From assembly GCF_003473545.1 (NCBI RefSeq), contig NZ_QUCM01000007.1, positions 60,322 through 124,321 on the forward strand: a DNA stretch of 64,000 nt, given 5' to 3'. Below, in pieces: positions 34,644-41,774 of this stretch. How positions within the stretch are numbered: position 1 is the first letter of the stretch; each line of letters begins with the position of its first letter. The notes beneath the pieces were generated by a model that was not told the DNA's origin, made no database searches, and saw only the letters and a list, made by a program, of their open reading frames with translations. A program made the position numbers and the translations under genes. The stretch is from Clostridium sp. AM22-11AC (GTDB lineage: Bacteria; Bacillota; Clostridia; Lachnospirales; Lachnospiraceae).

Positions 34644-35504
34644 ATGTGGCTTGCCGACGGTTGGAAAGATTATGAAGTAATTGACTGTTCCAAAGGTGAA
34701 AAATTAGAGCGCTGGGGAGATTATCTTCTGGTGCGTCCGGATCCTCAGGTGATCTGGGATACCCCAAAGAAACACAAAGGCTGGAAGAAAATGAACGGAC
34801 ATTATCATCGCAGCAGCAAAGGCGGCGGTGAGTGGGAATTTTTTGATCTGCCGGAGCAGTGGACGATCAATTATAAAGAACTTACCTTTAATTTAAAGCC
34901 TTTCAGTTTTAAGCATACCGGTCTTTTCCCGGAACAGGCTGCAAACTGGGACTGGTTTGGTGATAAGATTCGCAAAGCAGGACGCCCTGTAAAGGTATTA
35001 AACCTGTTTGCCTATACCGGAGGTGCTACACTGGCAGCTGCCGAAGCAGGAGCCAGCGTGACCCACGTAGATGCTTCTAAGGGTATGGTTACCTGGGCAA
35101 AGGAAAATGCCCATTCTTCCGGCCTGTCTGATGCTCCGATCCGCTGGATCGTAGATGACTGTGTCAAATTCGTAGAGCGCGAGATCCGCCGTGGAAATCA
35201 CTACGATGCCATTATCATGGATCCTCCATCTTATGGCCGCGGACCAAAGGGCGAGATCTGGAAGATCGAAGATGCCATTCACCCATTAGTAAAGCTGTGT
35301 GTACAGCTGCTTTCTGATGATCCGCTGTTCTTCTTGATCAACTCTTATACCACCGGTCTTGCGCCATCTGTTCTTTCCTATATGATGGGCGTTGAGATCG
35401 TACCAAAATTCGGCGGAACTGTAAAAGCGGAGGAAGTAGGTCTTCCTGTTTCCCAGAACGGTCTGGTGCTTCCGTGTGGCGCTTCCGGACGTTGGGAGAA
35501 ATAA
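34644..35504 (+). CDS. class I SAM-dependent methyltransferase, RlmI/RlmK-like
   Basis: A 286-aa protein starting MWLADGWKDYEVIDCSKGEK. SAM motif I VLNLFAYTGGATLAAAEAGA is at about residues 120-140. The MDPPSYGRG motif (about 190) is the NPPY-like site of RlmI/RlmK-type 23S rRNA cytosine/guanine methyltransferases. An N-terminal PUA domain is absent. Start chosen because an ATG 30 codons upstream would sit at the transcription start. Exact rRNA target not known. Confidence 0.85.
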   Translation: MWLADGWKDYEVIDCSKGEKLERWGDYLLVRPDPQVIWDTPKKHKGWKKMNGHYHRSSKGGGEWEFFDLPEQWTINYKELTFNLKPFSFKHTGLFPEQAANWDWFGDKIRKAGRPVKVLNLFAYTGGATLAAAEAGASVTHVDASKGMVTWAKENAHSSGLSDAPIRWIVDDCVKFVEREIRRGNHYDAIIMDPPSYGRGPKGEIWKIEDAIHPLVKLCVQLLSDDPLFFLINSYTTGLAPSVLSYMMGVEIVPKFGGTVKAEEVGLPVSQNGLVLPCGASGRWEK

Positions 35505-35524
35505 AATACGATATTCTTTGCAGG

Positions 35525-35571
35525 CTGCTGACAGATGATAAGATCATATTTCATCTGCCAGCAGTCTTTTT
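35525..35571 (+). terminator. terminator of the methyltransferase gene
   Basis: CTGCTGaCAGATGA pairs with TCATCTGcCAGCAG and is followed by TCTTTTT. The stem includes the stop codon of the convergent subtilase gene, so the two genes share this structure. Confidence 0.85.
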
Positions 35572-36443
35572 ACGTCCAGTTTTCCCCAGCCCTGCTGGTT
35601 ATGGGGAAGTCCCAGATCGACTGCCCGCTCCCTGATCCGCAGTTTAACGTCTTTATTACTCATAGACGGATATTTTTCCAAAAGCAGGGCAATAGCACCG
35701 GATACAAGAGGCGTAGACATGCTTGTACCTGATTTTATAAAATACCGGCCCGGTTCATTACAGCAGCTGATGATCCCGCAGCCCGGTGCTACCAGATCTG
35801 GCTTGCACACACAGGCATTGGTAGGACCTCTGCCGGAATAATCCACCATTCTGCTTCCCATCACCTCTACCTCCCGGTCATCATCAGAACAGCCTACTGT
35901 GATCACTTTCCGGCTGATCCCCGGCGTAGTCACAGTTCCCGGAGCAGGACCATGATTTCCTGCAGCCACCACCACTACCAAGCCGTCATCCCAGGCAGCA
36001 TTTACCCCTTTTACCAAGGCGGAATTTTCCGTCATTTCCCGTCTGGTAAGGGATCCTACAGAAATATTTATGATCCGTATGCCATATTCTTTCCTGTGTT
36101 CCCGGATCCACCTAAGTCCCATTAAAACATCTGCCGCATATCCATTTCCTCTGTGATCTAAAACCTTGATCGCTGTAATACTGCTTCCCGGTGCGATCCC
36201 CTTTAAAAGGCCGCCTGAGGCAAGACCGCTGCCTGCGATCATAGCTGCAATATGGGTTCCATGACCATTATCATCATAAGGAAGCTTTTTTCCATGGACA
36301 AAGTCCTTAAATCCCTGTATCTTTCCTTTCAGGTCTTCATGAAGGTAGATGCCTGTATCTAAAACTGCAACACCGACGCCCTTTCCGGTAATTCCCTTTA
36401 AAGCCGCCTCATCACAGTGAATTTCCATTCTTGCCCGATTCAC
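35544..36443 (-). CDS. S8 family subtilisin-like serine protease (intracellular type)
   Basis: A 299-aa protease with Asp29 in AVLDTG, His61 in DNGHGTHIAAMIAG and Ser241 in SGTSMSTP; the oxyanion Asn is in VAAGNHGPAP. No signal peptide and no propeptide, so it resembles intracellular subtilisins (compact form). Starts at GTG (MNRARMEIHC) with a weak AAGGG site; an internal ATG at residue 6 is an alternative. A terminator lies about 37 nt upstream of the start, so it may be controlled by attenuation or be read from a promoter not recognised here. Confidence 0.9.
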   Translation of the reverse strand: MNRARMEIHCDEAALKGITGKGVGVAVLDTGIYLHEDLKGKIQGFKDFVHGKKLPYDDNGHGTHIAAMIAGSGLASGGLLKGIAPGSSITAIKVLDHRGNGYAADVLMGLRWIREHRKEYGIRIINISVGSLTRREMTENSALVKGVNAAWDDGLVVVVAAGNHGPAPGTVTTPGISRKVITVGCSDDDREVEVMGSRMVDYSGRGPTNACVCKPDLVAPGCGIISCCNEPGRYFIKSGTSMSTPLVSGAIALLLEKYPSMSNKDVKLRIRERAVDLGLPHNQQGWGKLDVKRLLADEI

Positions 36444-36479
36444 AATTAAAAAATCCCTTTTCTTATACTGTATGCGCAG

Positions 36480-36512
36480 AAAAAAGCTCCGTACCTGTCA
36501 GTACGGAGCTTT
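36480..36512 (-). terminator. intrinsic terminator upstream of the subtilase gene
   Basis: AAAGCTCCGTAC pairs perfectly with GTACGGAGCTTT around a 6-nt loop, followed by TTTTTT on the minus strand. It closes a putative short transcript that starts near 36581. Confidence 0.88.
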
Positions 36513-36581
36513 CTTCTAAGGATTTCGGATTTTCAAAAAGGGTTGAAGGATAGTTCTTAAACTTTCGTGCATTTCTTATGT
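36483..36581 (-). ncRNA. candidate small RNA or attenuated leader
   Basis: An extended -10 box, TGATATACT (36595-36588), precedes about 100 nt without a good reading frame, ending in the strong terminator at 36480-36512. The subtilase start lies just beyond. It could be an independent small RNA or the leader of the protease gene. No convincing -35 box and no known riboswitch motif. Confidence 0.35.
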
Positions 36582-36658
36582 AACTAAAGTATATCATGCA
36601 ATCGCCGGAAATGTTTGAATGTTCTTTGAATAGATTATTAAGAAAGTCTTAAGATTGC

Positions 36659-36770
36659 AGTAAGAGTCCCGTACAGCGACTGAGGATACAGGCAAGCTTA
36701 CTTGCATGGATACACAGTCATTGGACGGGCTGAGGCGAAATGAGCACGTGCGTAGCAATCCACTCTTACT
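36659..36770. repeat. 112-bp nested palindromic element
   Basis: Four nested inverted repeats: AGTAAGAGT (36659) with ACTCTTACT (36762-36770), CCCGT (36668) with ACGGG (36725), GACTG (36678) with CAGTC (36715), and GCAAG-ctta-CTTGC (36692-36705). The 3' side has an extra loop containing the palindrome GCACGTGC. It begins only 6 nt past the HAD gene stop. It may be a MITE/REP-like repeat or a structured RNA. Together with 36444-36658 this is a 332-bp region without protein genes. Confidence 0.7.
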
Positions 36771-36775
36771 ATGAA

Positions 36776-37393
36776 TTACGAAAGGACAGATTCGTAAAGT
36801 GTGCGTTTTAACTTTTCCACATCCCCGTCTGCAAAGCAGTAACCGTCCATACCGCAGGCTTTCGCTCCTGCAATATTATTTGGCAGGTCATCAATAAAAT
36901 AGCACTCTTCCGGTTTCAGACCGAACCGTTCAAAGAAATGACCATACATTTCTTTCTGTGGTTTCATGCACAGAACTTCTGCGGAAAACAGGATCCCGTC
37001 AAAGCATTCTACTGCCGGCAGCACCTCTTTGTAGCAGGTAAGCATACGTACAGATGCATTGGAGCATAAATAGATGCCGTAGCCTTTTGCTTTCAGATCC
37101 CGGACCAGATCTCCCATCTCCGGCTTCTGGACCAGATTATACTCATGCCAATGGTCGAAAGACTTCACAGCCAGTTCTTTTTCTTCTTCTGTATCCAGAC
37201 GGCTGATCATCTTCTTAATACCATCTTCCTCCGTGATCACTCCCATATCCAAAAGAACCCATTCCGGTGAATCAAACACAGCCGTGCAGACTCTCTTTGC
37301 CAGTACCTCATTGTCTGTAAAATGACGGCATACCGGCATACCAGAATAATCCATTAGAACTTTTCCCATATCAAATACAATATTCCTGATCAA
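36776..37393 (-). CDS. HAD-superfamily hydrolase (subfamily IA, YihX-like)
   Basis: A 205-aa protein starting (M)IRNIVFDMGKVLMDY at TTG, preceded by AAAGGCGGGG. The nucleophile motif is DMGKV, where the second catalytic Asp of DxD is replaced by Gly, as happens in some YihX-like members. Motif III/IV lies in CYFIDDLPNNIAGAKACGMD. Substrate likely a small phosphorylated metabolite. An upstream in-frame TTG at 37420 lies in the yajC terminator T-run and is unlikely. Confidence 0.8.
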   Translation of the reverse strand: MIRNIVFDMGKVLMDYSGMPVCRHFTDNEVLAKRVCTAVFDSPEWVLLDMGVITEEDGIKKMISRLDTEEEKELAVKSFDHWHEYNLVQKPEMGDLVRDLKAKGYGIYLCSNASVRMLTCYKEVLPAVECFDGILFSAEVLCMKPQKEMYGHFFERFGLKPEECYFIDDLPNNIAGAKACGMDGYCFADGDVEKLKRTLYESVLS

Positions 37394-37418
37394 AATAACC
37401 CCGCCTTTCTTATTATGC

Positions 37419-37481
37419 AAAAATGCCGGACGTTCTCACCTGTGCAGACCGGCTGCCAAGCTCCAAACCTCCGACATTTTT
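37419..37481 (-). terminator. terminator after yajC
   Basis: AAAAATGTCGGA pairs with TCCGGCATTTTT (one mismatch) over a long loop, ending in five T's on the minus strand. It separates yajC from the HAD hydrolase gene. Confidence 0.7.
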
Positions 37482-37511
37482 AATGTTCATTTTCTTTGTA
37501 AAAAACCAGTC

Positions 37512-37790
37512 TTATTTTGTCTCTGGCTTCTCTACCTGAACGATCGCAGCTTTCTGCATTGGGATACGGCAGTTTTTGTTGCTGCCGAACTCAACGATCA
37601 CGGTATCATCGGTCATATCAATGATCACACCGTAAAAACCGCTGGTAGTAAGAATGGTATCTCCTACAGCAACGCTGCTTAACATCTCCTGCTGTTTCTG
37701 TCTTTCCTTCTTCTGTGGACGGATTGAAGTAAAATAGATCAGAGCTGCAAAAAATACGATATAGATAACTATAAAGCCCATTCCCTGCAT
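37512..37790 (-). CDS. yajC: preprotein translocase accessory subunit YajC
   Basis: A 92-aa protein with one N-terminal membrane helix (GFIVIYIVFFAALIYFTSIR) and the conserved RPQKKERQKQQEMLSSVAVG. It works with SecDF. It follows tgt, a common order in Clostridia. Confidence 0.96.
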   Translation of the reverse strand: MQGMGFIVIYIVFFAALIYFTSIRPQKKERQKQQEMLSSVAVGDTILTTSGFYGVIIDMTDDTVIVEFGSNKNCRIPMQKAAIVQVEKPETK

Positions 37791-37863
37791 GGTTTTTCCT
37801 CCTTCACATCTGCTGCCGCCTCGCCGCAGCAGTTATAGTTTTTTGTTTACCCGCTTCTACCTG

Positions 37864-38994
37864 CTATTTGCCTTCCATACCGGCAAGTTTAGCTGCCTTG
37901 TATTCTGCGAAACGGTGTTCTTCGATGGCGTCGCGGATCTCCTCCATCATTTTATTATAAAAATACAAATTATGCAAGGTACATAACCGCATTCCCAGCA
38001 TTTCTTTTGCCTTTAACAGATGACGGATATAGGCTCTGCTGTAGGAACGGCAGGCCGGACACTGGCAGCCTTCTTCAATCGGGCTGTGGTCCAGTTCATA
38101 TTTCTGGTTAAACAGATTTAATTTGCCATGGTTGGTGTATACATGACCATGACGGCCGTTTCTGGATGGGTAAACACAGTCAAAGAAATCTACCCCACGC
38201 TCTACTGCCTCTAAGATATTGGCAGGTGTTCCTACCCCCATAAGATATACAGGCTTATCTTCCGGCAGATGAGGTACCGTCACATCCAGGATGTGATACA
38301 TTTCCTCATGTGTCTCACCTACAGCCAGACCACCGATAGCATAGCCGTCCAGGTCCAGCTCTTTAATGGTTTCTGCATGCTGGATACGGATCTCATCTAC
38401 AACACCGCCCTGGTTGATGCCAAACAACAGCTGTTCTTTGTTAATGGTGTCCGGAAGGGAATTCAAACGATCCATTTCTGTCTTACAGCGCTTTAACCAG
38501 CGTGTAGTGCGGTCTACGGAATTGCGGATATAATCATAATCTGCATGGCTTGGTGGGCACTCGTCAAAAGCCATGGCAATGGTGGAACCAAGATTTGACT
38601 GGATCTGCATACTTTCTTCCGGTCCCATGAAGATCTTATGTCCGTCAATGTGGGAGCGGAAGTATACGCCTTCTTCCTTGATCTTGCGCAGATCTGTAAG
38701 GGAGAATACCTGGAAACCGCCGGAGTCTGTAAGGATCGGCTTATCCCAGTTCATAAACTGATGCAGTCCGCCATACTCCTTGATCAGCTTGTCGCCGGTA
38801 CGCACATGAAGGTGGTAGGTATTGGAAAGCTCTACCTGGGTGCCGATCTGGCGCAGGTCATCGGTAGATACAGCGCCTTTAATAGCGCCTACAGTTCCTA
38901 CATTCATGAAAACCGGTGTCTGGATGGTTCCATGTACGGTTTCCATCTGGGCACGTTTCGCCCGTCCATCTTTGGTTATTACCTGATATTTCAT
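37864..38994 (-). CDS. tgt: queuine tRNA-ribosyltransferase
   Basis: A 376-aa enzyme exchanging G34 of GUN-anticodon tRNAs for a queuosine precursor. Catalytic Asp motifs DSGGFQVFSL and GVDFFDCVYPSRNGRHGHVY, and the zinc ligands CQCPACRSYSRAYIRH, are all present. It begins 3 nt after scfB, in the conserved scfA-scfB-tgt-yajC neighbourhood. Confidence 0.97.
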   Translation of the reverse strand: MKYQVITKDGRAKRAQMETVHGTIQTPVFMNVGTVGAIKGAVSTDDLRQIGTQVELSNTYHLHVRTGDKLIKEYGGLHQFMNWDKPILTDSGGFQVFSLTDLRKIKEEGVYFRSHIDGHKIFMGPEESMQIQSNLGSTIAMAFDECPPSHADYDYIRNSVDRTTRWLKRCKTEMDRLNSLPDTINKEQLLFGINQGGVVDEIRIQHAETIKELDLDGYAIGGLAVGETHEEMYHILDVTVPHLPEDKPVYLMGVGTPANILEAVERGVDFFDCVYPSRNGRHGHVYTNHGKLNLFNQKYELDHSPIEEGCQCPACRSYSRAYIRHLLKAKEMLGMRLCTLHNLYFYNKMMEEIRDAIEEHRFAEYKAAKLAGMEGK

Positions 38995-38997
38995 ATA

Positions 38998-40398
38998 TTA
39001 TGCCTCTTCGTCTGCCAAAGCAGCCTTGATCATGATGGCACATTCGATCCTCTTTTTCTGCATCTCGCAGCCGATCTCATATGCGCCGTTAATAGAACCA
39101 CTGAAATTATAGGCATTTGCACTACATCCACCGCTGCAGTAAAATCTTGCAAAGCAGTCCTTGCATGTTTCTTTTGCATATACATTGCAAAGCTTAAACT
39201 CATCACGGGTCTCTGTATTTACAATACCTGTGTCTACATTTCCAAGAAGGAATTTCTCATTGCCTACAAACTGGTGGCATGGATACAGATCGCCCCATGG
39301 GGTAACTGCCAGATACTCCGTACCGGAACCGCAGCCAGCCAGACGTTTTGCAACACATGGACCTGCTGTTAAATCCAGCATAAAGTGGAAGAAGTTAAAA
39401 CCTCTGCCCTCTTTTTTACGCTTGATGTATTCTAATGCCAGTTTGTCATATTCTTTTAAGATCTGAGGAATGTCCTCTTCACGGATGGCATAATCCTCTG
39501 CAGGATCAGCTACTACCGGCTCCATGGACATCTGCTGGAATCCCAGATCTGCATAATGGATCACATCATCTGCAAAATCCAGGTTATTTCTTGTGAAAGT
39601 ACCTCTTACATAGTAATTCTTCTGTCCTCTGCTCTCAGCAAACTTCTGGAACTTCGGAACGATCATATCATAGCTGCCGCTGCCGTTTCTGAACGGACGC
39701 ATCTTGTCATTGATCTCACGGCGGCCATCCAGGCTTAATACTACATTGCTCATCTCATGGTTGCAGAATTCCATGATCTCATCGTTTAAGAGAACGCCGT
39801 TGGTGGTTAATGTAAAACGAAACTTCTTGTGGTTTGCCTCTTCTAAGGAGCGGCCGTATTCAACCAGCTGTTTTACTACCTTCCAGTTTAAAAGAGGCTC
39901 TCCGCCGAAGAAATCCACTTCCAGATGCTCTCTGTTTCCGGAATTAGCTACCAGGAAATCCAGTGCTTTCTTACCAACTTCATAGCTCATTAAAGCACGG
40001 CGGCCATGATACTCTCCTTCTTCCGCAAAGCAGTAACGACAGGCAAGGTTGCAGTCGTGTGCAATATGCAGACAGAGCGCTTTTACAACGGTCTTGCGCT
40101 TCTTAAAATCTAAAACAAAGTCACGATAAATGTCACGGGTAAGAAGCTGTTCTGTATCGATCAGCTCCTGAATATCTTCCAGTGCTTCACAGACCATTTC
40201 ACTTCCATAGGTCTCGTCTAATTTTTTATGAACATTTGCAGTTACTTCTTCAGAAAGCTTCTCAGGCTTGTCCATTTCCGGAACCTGTTCTGAAACTGCT
40301 GCGATGGCGTCATAAACCACCGGATCTACTACATGGACGGAACCGCTGTTCACATCCAGAACAATATGATAACCATTATTAATATACTGATGAATCAA
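38998..40398 (-). CDS. scfB: SCIFF peptide maturase, radical SAM/SPASM thioether synthase
   Basis: A 466-aa enzyme that installs Cys-to-Thr thioether links in the SCIFF precursor. The start is TTG, (M)IHQYINNGYHIVLDVNSG, where the family begins, with AGAGAG 9 nt upstream. An N-terminal RRE-like peptide-binding region is followed by the radical SAM motif CNLACRYC (Cys116, 120, 123). The C-terminal SPASM domain has the Cys set in CGSGTEY, YPCHQF, CKDCFARFYCSGGC and IGCEM. The substrate gene scfA is directly upstream behind a partial terminator. Confidence 0.95.
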   Translation of the reverse strand: MIHQYINNGYHIVLDVNSGSVHVVDPVVYDAIAAVSEQVPEMDKPEKLSEEVTANVHKKLDETYGSEMVCEALEDIQELIDTEQLLTRDIYRDFVLDFKKRKTVVKALCLHIAHDCNLACRYCFAEEGEYHGRRALMSYEVGKKALDFLVANSGNREHLEVDFFGGEPLLNWKVVKQLVEYGRSLEEANHKKFRFTLTTNGVLLNDEIMEFCNHEMSNVVLSLDGRREINDKMRPFRNGSGSYDMIVPKFQKFAESRGQKNYYVRGTFTRNNLDFADDVIHYADLGFQQMSMEPVVADPAEDYAIREEDIPQILKEYDKLALEYIKRKKEGRGFNFFHFMLDLTAGPCVAKRLAGCGSGTEYLAVTPWGDLYPCHQFVGNEKFLLGNVDTGIVNTETRDEFKLCNVYAKETCKDCFARFYCSGGCSANAYNFSGSINGAYEIGCEMQKKRIECAIMIKAALADEEA

Positions 40399-40457
40399 AA
40401 TTAAAATCTCTCTTTCTAAACGTAATAGGCCTTTCAGGCCAATCCAAATCACATGGG

Positions 40458-40492
40458 AAAGCCCCTATAATCTCTGTGACCATAGGGGCTTT
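40458..40492 (-). terminator. attenuating hairpin between scfA and scfB
   Basis: AAAGCCCCTAT pairs perfectly with ATAGGGGCTTT around a 13-nt loop; only three T's follow on the minus strand. It would let part of the transcription through, giving more precursor peptide than enzyme. This role is inferred. Confidence 0.7.
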
Positions 40493-40522
40493 GCACACTT
40501 AATCCGTTACCGACCTATACCA

Positions 40523-40669
40523 TTAGCGGGCAGAGTTTTCGCAGCTCTGGTTACCAACGGTACAGGAAGTCTTACATGCAGACTGGCAGGAAGTCTGGCA
40601 CTCGCCACATCCGCCCTTCTTCATGGTATCCTTTAAGGTATTGGCATTTAAAGTCTTTACATGCTTCAT
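40523..40669 (-). CDS. scfA: SCIFF precursor peptide (six cysteines in forty-five)
   Basis: A 48-aa peptide: leader MKHVKTLNANTLKDTMKKGG, then a core with six cysteines (CGECQTSCQSACKTSC, then QSCENSAR). The ATG has GGAGG 9 nt upstream; a longer in-frame start has none. It is processed by ScfB. SCIFF is nearly universal in Clostridia, and its biological role is not known. Confidence 0.96.
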   Translation of the reverse strand: MKHVKTLNANTLKDTMKKGGCGECQTSCQSACKTSCTVGNQSCENSAR

Positions 40670-40728
40670 TGTACAGTACCTCCTTTTTTTATATGCCTCA
40701 AAAGGCACATATGAATAAACTCCATAAA

Positions 40729-40757
40729 ATTATAACATAGGTTATGTTGGCTTGCAA
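40729..40757 (-). promoter_or_regulatory. sigma-A promoter of scfA
   Basis: TTGCAA (40757-40752), 17-nt spacer, TATAAT (40734-40729) on the minus strand. The leader contains a small stem ATATGCCT-caaa-AGGCacATAT (plus-strand reading). Confidence 0.8.
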
Positions 40758-40800
40758 TGGTGAATATACTTGACTGTAAACATATTTTAGGGAGATGTCT

Positions 40801-41163
40801 ATGGAAACTAAAGTGATAAAACCGCTGCTGCGCTCTCTTTTTATCTCCTATGCCCTTTCTGCCCTCTTTTTAGGGGCACTGGCTTTTGCCCTTTACAAAC
40901 TGCGCCTGGGAGAAAGTCTGGTAAACCTGCTGATCTTTGCTGTGTATTTTGCAGCCTGTTTCGCAGGTGGATTTTTCACAGGAAGAAAAGTCAGAAACCG
41001 GCGTTTTTTCTGGGGACTGCTGTCAGGAATGTTTTATTTTCTCATCCTTTTTGCTGCTTCCTGGGCTATGGATCCCCGGGCCTCTATCCAGGCTGCCAGA
41101 TCTCTCATGGTATTAGGCGTGTGTGCCTTTGGCGGAACCCTTGGGGGAATGCTCAGTTTTTAA
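40801..41163 (+). CDS. TIGR04086-type membrane protein
   Basis: A 120-aa protein with four membrane helices (LFISYALSALFLGALAFALY, VNLLIFAVYFAACFAGGFF, GLLSGMFYFLILFAASWAM and the C-terminal one). Length, topology and its position divergent from scfA match the TIGR04086 family, which accompanies SCIFF loci. Start is the second ATG with AGGGAG 6 nt upstream. Function unknown. Confidence 0.75.
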   Translation: METKVIKPLLRSLFISYALSALFLGALAFALYKLRLGESLVNLLIFAVYFAACFAGGFFTGRKVRNRRFFWGLLSGMFYFLILFAASWAMDPRASIQAARSLMVLGVCAFGGTLGGMLSF

Positions 41164-41674
41164 GGTCTATATCCTCCAACAGTTCCCCGATCAGAAATAC
41201 CAGGCTGCCTAAAAATACAAAAATATCTCCCAGATTAAAGATCACCTTTTTCAGCCTTTTAAATTCAATGGAGAAATAATCCACTACATAGCCTTTTACC
41301 AGACGGTCATAAAGATTGCTGATAGCACCTCCAAGGACCATGGAAAGGCCGATCTTCTGGGCCAGGCAGCCCTTTTTTGTCATAAACGCGCCTAATGCGC
41401 CTGCTGCAGCAGATGTAACTGCCAGGGGGATCCCTTTTACCAGTTCCGGGCGTTCTTTTAAAAAGCCAAAAGGAAATCCGGAATTATAACTTTTATGAAG
41501 GCGGATCAGCCCCTTTGTGCCGGGAAGGTCCCTTGGAAATTCTTCTTCCCCTTCCCGCTCTATTTCGTCTTTTATAAACAGATCCAGGGCAGCAATGCCG
41601 CCAGTAAGCCACGGTAAGATCATATTATACATCCATCCTTTCTGGTACATGGAACAGGTTCGTACTTTTTTCAT
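41153..41674 (-). CDS. lspA: lipoprotein signal peptidase-like protein (LspA family)
   Basis: A 173-aa membrane protein with four hydrophobic segments. Both aspartates of signal peptidase II are visible in GGAISNLYDRLVKGYVVDYF and in FNLGDIFVFLG (family NLAD). The N-terminal KSYNSGFPFGFL corresponds to the conserved NxGxxFG region. It cleaves lipoprotein signal peptides. The extramembrane loop is longer and more charged than usual. The 3' end overlaps the convergent TIGR04086 gene by 11 nt. Confidence 0.85.
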   Translation of the reverse strand: MKKVRTCSMYQKGWMYNMILPWLTGGIAALDLFIKDEIEREGEEEFPRDLPGTKGLIRLHKSYNSGFPFGFLKERPELVKGIPLAVTSAAAGALGAFMTKKGCLAQKIGLSMVLGGAISNLYDRLVKGYVVDYFSIEFKRLKKVIFNLGDIFVFLGSLVFLIGELLEDIDLKN

Positions 41675-41774
41675 GAGTCCATTTTACAATATTATCCCGT
41701 TTCCGTCCAGATATGCAGGTAACTTCCGGTGATTTTCCCATATACTGATAACAAGCATTTTACCGGTGGTTTTT

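Noticed and set aside
36659-36770. A tRNA or riboswitch in the nested palindrome.
   Set aside because: No tRNA arm consensus or known riboswitch core; kept as an unclassified palindromic element.
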